A program made the translations under genes and the position numbers. A stretch of DNA of 64,000 nucleotides, taken from contig NZ_LT904904.1 of assembly GCF_900199725.1 (NCBI RefSeq), positions 153,298-217,297 of the forward strand. The letters are read 5' to 3'. Under the pieces are notes generated by a model, which was not told the DNA's origin, did no database searches, and was given only the letters and a program-made list of their open reading frames with translations. Positions 62,019 through 64,000 of this stretch are shown in pieces. Numbering within the stretch: position 1 is the first letter of the stretch; the number at the start of each line of letters is the position of its first letter. This DNA comes from Cytobacillus massiliigabonensis. GTDB taxonomy: Bacteria > Bacillota > Bacilli > Bacillales > Cytobacillaceae.

Positions 62019-62631
62019 AAAGTCTGTCCTTCATCGGATTATGATTATAAGGTCCTTTAATAGATAGATTCATTAATTGAAAGGCCATTTCTTCCTCAGA
62101 TAAATGCATACCTCTTTCTACCCACCAAATGATTACTTCTAAAAAAGCAGATTCCACATATTTAATAATTAATTCTCGATTGGCTGTTAGATTTTGATCG
62201 TTAGGTTCAATTTGATTAATTCCTTCAGAAATAAACTCATGGATAAATGCTAATAGTCCTGTAGTCAAAGACGGGATGCGATTAGTTACGAGTAATGCTC
62301 TGTAAAAAGGATAATTTATTCCTATTTGATGGAATAATTGAACAAAACTAGGATGTGGCTGATCTTCTAGAAAATCAAAATTACCTAGAAATGATACCTG
62401 TTTGCTCACCTTTTCATGTAAATCATTTAGGGTTTCATTAATACATTGATTCATTAAATCGGTCTTATCTTTATAATGAAGGTAGAAAGTTGCTCGTTTC
62501 ACTGTTGCACGCTCCGAAATATCCGCAACAGTAATTTGCTCGAATTCTCTTTCTTCCATTAACTCAATAAAAGCACGCTTCAATAAACTTTGTGTTCGCA
62601 CTGTGCGAGGGTCTTTTCTTTTTGTAGGCAT
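62017..62631 (-). CDS. TetR/AcrR-family transcriptional regulator
   Basis: A 204-residue TetR regulator with an N-terminal HTH (RTQSLLKRAFIELMEEREFEQITVADISERATVKRATFYLHYKDKTDLM, about 13-62). The C-terminal ligand domain has the SINYPFYRALL-like and FISEGINQI pattern of the DhaS/TetR_C_7 subgroup. It is convergent with the SDR gene, so it may repress that gene through the palindrome at 61161. The ligand is unknown. The start ATG 62631 follows GGAAAGTATTCC. Confidence 0.85.
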   Translation of the reverse strand: MPTKRKDPRTVRTQSLLKRAFIELMEEREFEQITVADISERATVKRATFYLHYKDKTDLMNQCINETLNDLHEKVSKQVSFLGNFDFLEDQPHPSFVQLFHQIGINYPFYRALLVTNRIPSLTTGLLAFIHEFISEGINQIEPNDQNLTANRELIIKYVESAFLEVIIWWVERGMHLSEEEMAFQLMNLSIKGPYNHNPMKDRL

Positions 62632-62817
62632 GGAATACTTTCCTTTACGAAAAAGTTTTATATAAAATTCTTATTTAGTTTATCATTTGCCTTTATAGAT
62701 GGAAAGGAGCGGAAACCTTTGTTATATGATTTGCCTAGTTAGGGCATATAAAAGAATAAACTATAAAAAAGATTTTTAATTTACTAACTTGCACCTAAAA
62801 GGAGGGAATTGTCAAAA

Positions 62818-62838
62818 TGACACTCCAGTCTATTTAGG
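62818..62838 (+). other. Six-residue mini-ORF before the ABC transporter
   Basis: AAAAGGAGG (62798-62806) precedes ATG 62818, encoding MTLQSI and stopping. It could be a leader peptide or chance. The rest of 62632-62890 shows no known riboswitch; an S-box, common for methionine importers, is not seen. Confidence 0.25.
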
Positions 62839-62890
62839 CTATAATGATAAAGTTCTAATCACCTTTCAAACAGTGGAAAGGGGTTTTTTT

Positions 62891-63640
62891 ATGATTCATT
62901 TACATAAGGTTAGTAAAAGTTTTTCGCAGTTTCAGGTCATTAAATCGGTATCTTTATCGATTAATAAAGGTGAGATATATGGGATCATTGGGGCAAGTGG
63001 GGCAGGAAAATCGACATTGCTGCGGCTAATGAATTTATTGGAATCACCTGATGAGGGCGAAGTAGAAGTGAATGGTCAAGATTTGACCAAATTGAACAGC
63101 CAAAAACTTCGGAAAGCCCGTCAATCGATCGGGATGATCTTTCAACATTTCAATTTAGTAGCAAATAAAACGGTATATGACAATGTGGCTATCCCTCTCG
63201 AACTAGCAAGAGTCCCAAGACAAGAACGCCGCAATCGGGTAGTTGAGTGTCTTCAATTTGTTGGATTGGAGAGTTTATTGGATAAATATCCTGCTGAATT
63301 AAGCGGGGGACAAAAGCAGCGTGTGGCTATTGCTAGGGCATTAGCGAATCACCCGCAAGTTTTGTTATGTGATGAGCCCACCTCCTCTCTTGATCCTAAT
63401 ACAACGGCTGAAATATTAGGTGTATTAGAAAATGTAAATAAAAGTCTCGGTGTGACGATTGTTATTGTCAGCCATGAGATGGAAGTAATTAAAAGCATAT
63501 GTAATCGAGTAACTGTCATGGCGAATGGTGAAATCTATGACACCGTATCTATTGAACCAGAGGGAATCAAACAGTTAAGTGATCATCCAAATTGGTTTAC
63601 CGAACAATTAATAAAGGATGGTGAGAAAAGCCATGCCTGA
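62891..63640 (+). CDS. MetN-like ABC transporter ATP-binding protein without NIL domain
   Basis: A 249-residue ATPase of the methionine/amino acid importer type. Walker A GASGAGKST (about 39-47), Q-loop FQHFNLV, signature ELSGGQKQRVAIARALA, Walker B VLLCDEPTSSLD and the H-loop IVIVSHEME are present. The sequence DGTPxxxx and GEIYDTVS follows. The usual MetN has a C-terminal NIL/ACT regulatory domain to about 340 residues; here the protein ends at 249, so methionine trans-inhibition would be absent. ATG 62891 follows GAAAGGGGT; the frame opens earlier. Its end overlaps the permease start. Confidence 0.85.
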   Translation: MIHLHKVSKSFSQFQVIKSVSLSINKGEIYGIIGASGAGKSTLLRLMNLLESPDEGEVEVNGQDLTKLNSQKLRKARQSIGMIFQHFNLVANKTVYDNVAIPLELARVPRQERRNRVVECLQFVGLESLLDKYPAELSGGQKQRVAIARALANHPQVLLCDEPTSSLDPNTTAEILGVLENVNKSLGVTIVIVSHEMEVIKSICNRVTVMANGEIYDTVSIEPEGIKQLSDHPNWFTEQLIKDGEKSHA

Positions 63641-64000
63641 AATTTTAGTTCAATATGAAGCCGAAATTTGGACGGCAATCATCGAAACATTTGTTATGGT
63701 TGGTGTCTCTATTGCTGCTGCTGTCCTAATAGGACTGCCAGTAGGGACGCTGCTGTTTCTTTGCAGGAAGGGAAAAATACTGGAAAATCCGTTTGTTTTT
63801 TCAGTTTTAAATCTATTAGTTAATACAATCCGTTCCTTTCCTTTTTTATTGCTTGTTGTTTTTTTAATCCCATTTACAAGATTACTTATTGGGACGGCAA
63901 TTGGTACAGCAGCTGCAACTGTACCATTATCGATCATCGCGATTGCTCATTATTCACGTTTAGTCGAGCAATCTTTATTGGACGTACCTAAAGGTGTGAT
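63633..64000 (+). CDS. MetI-like ABC transporter permease, partial
   Basis: The first about 122 residues of a permease run off the window end. ATG 63633 overlaps the ATPase stop by eight bases, with GGATGGTGAG ahead. Helices appear at about 15-45 and in FPFLLLVVFLIPFTRLLIGTAIGTAAATVPLSIIAIAHYSRLVEQSLLDVPKGV, the EAA-type loop of MetI. It forms the MetNI-type importer with the preceding ATPase; substrate is a methionine-like amino acid by family only. The binding protein gene is probably beyond the window. Confidence 0.85.
   Translation, partial: MPEILVQYEAEIWTAIIETFVMVGVSIAAAVLIGLPVGTLLFLCRKGKILENPFVFSVLNLLVNTIRSFPFLLLVVFLIPFTRLLIGTAIGTAAATVPLSIIAIAHYSRLVEQSLLDVPKGV

Noticed and set aside
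62632-62890. S-box or T-box before the MetN-like gene
   Set aside because: No conserved aptamer core or T-box sequence could be found in this leader.

Overview
The window looks like a chromosomal segment of an aerobic, probably soil-type Bacillaceae (Bacillus sensu lato). Base composition is AT-rich and genes carry strong GGAGG-type ribosome binding sites. Many proteins and control signals are of Bacillus type: NiaP, DbpA, AhpCF with a PerR-like box, sigma-B-like promoters in front of katE and a DJ-1 gene, PurR boxes with a guanine-class riboswitch, an L-box before lysP, and SLH-domain S-layer genes. A parS-like centromere palindrome at 17037 would fit a position in the origin-proximal part of the chromosome. 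No tRNA, rRNA, insertion sequence, prophage or CRISPR array was seen.

Layout. 1-8 kb: end of a chemoreceptor, a two-domain TerD protein, a DoxX gene behind an unusually rich redox-type promoter, a DUF1963 protein, a GyrI-like/WYL-regulator locus, a frameshifted PPOX flavoprotein and a nitroreductase. 8-14 kb: a divergent PPOX/MocR pair, a divergent MFS/CRP-family pair and dbpA. 13.6-17 kb: a methyltransferase-response regulator-histidine kinase operon. 17-21 kb: lysoplasmalogenase, niaP and L-box-lysP. 21-27 kb: DUF421 protein, secreted phosphodiesterase, DJ-1 protein and large-subunit catalase. 27.4-30.1 kb: a PLD-fold protein beside a C5-cytosine methyltransferase, a candidate restriction-modification pair.

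30.3-37.6 kb is the most unusual locus. An SLH-domain S-layer gene runs directly into a group II intron that has no reverse transcriptase. Two domain V/VI modules, at 35055-35130 and 37146-37221, each precede an open frame that lacks its own start signals. Both 3' splice sites lie exactly 42 nt after domain V, both are followed by AGC in the same codon phase, and an eight-base EBS1/IBS1 match places the 5' splice site just before the stop codon of the first frame. The arrangement predicts three S-layer isoforms (about 1305, 1947 and 1417 residues) by alternative splicing, the gene organisation reported for Clostridium tetani.

37.7-45.9 kb: a beta-glucoside-type operon (solute-binding lipoprotein, two permeases, LacI regulator, ROK kinase, GH1 beta-glucosidase, Gfo/Idh/MocA oxidoreductase) behind a strong promoter with three LacI/cre-type palindromes. 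46-50 kb: yedE-yedF, where the catalytic cysteine codon of YedF is an in-frame TGA followed by a SECIS-like hairpin, then ahpC-ahpF. 50.2 kb: a stand-alone, divergent HprK. 51-55 kb: a probable purine-salvage operon under PurR boxes and a purine riboswitch. 55-57 kb: a c-di-GMP-I riboswitch controlling a secreted DUF5667 protein. 57-64 kb: mqo, an ECF41 sigma factor with its partner FAD oxidoreductase and an exact ECF41-type promoter, an SDR/TetR pair, and the start of a MetNI-like importer cut by the window edge.
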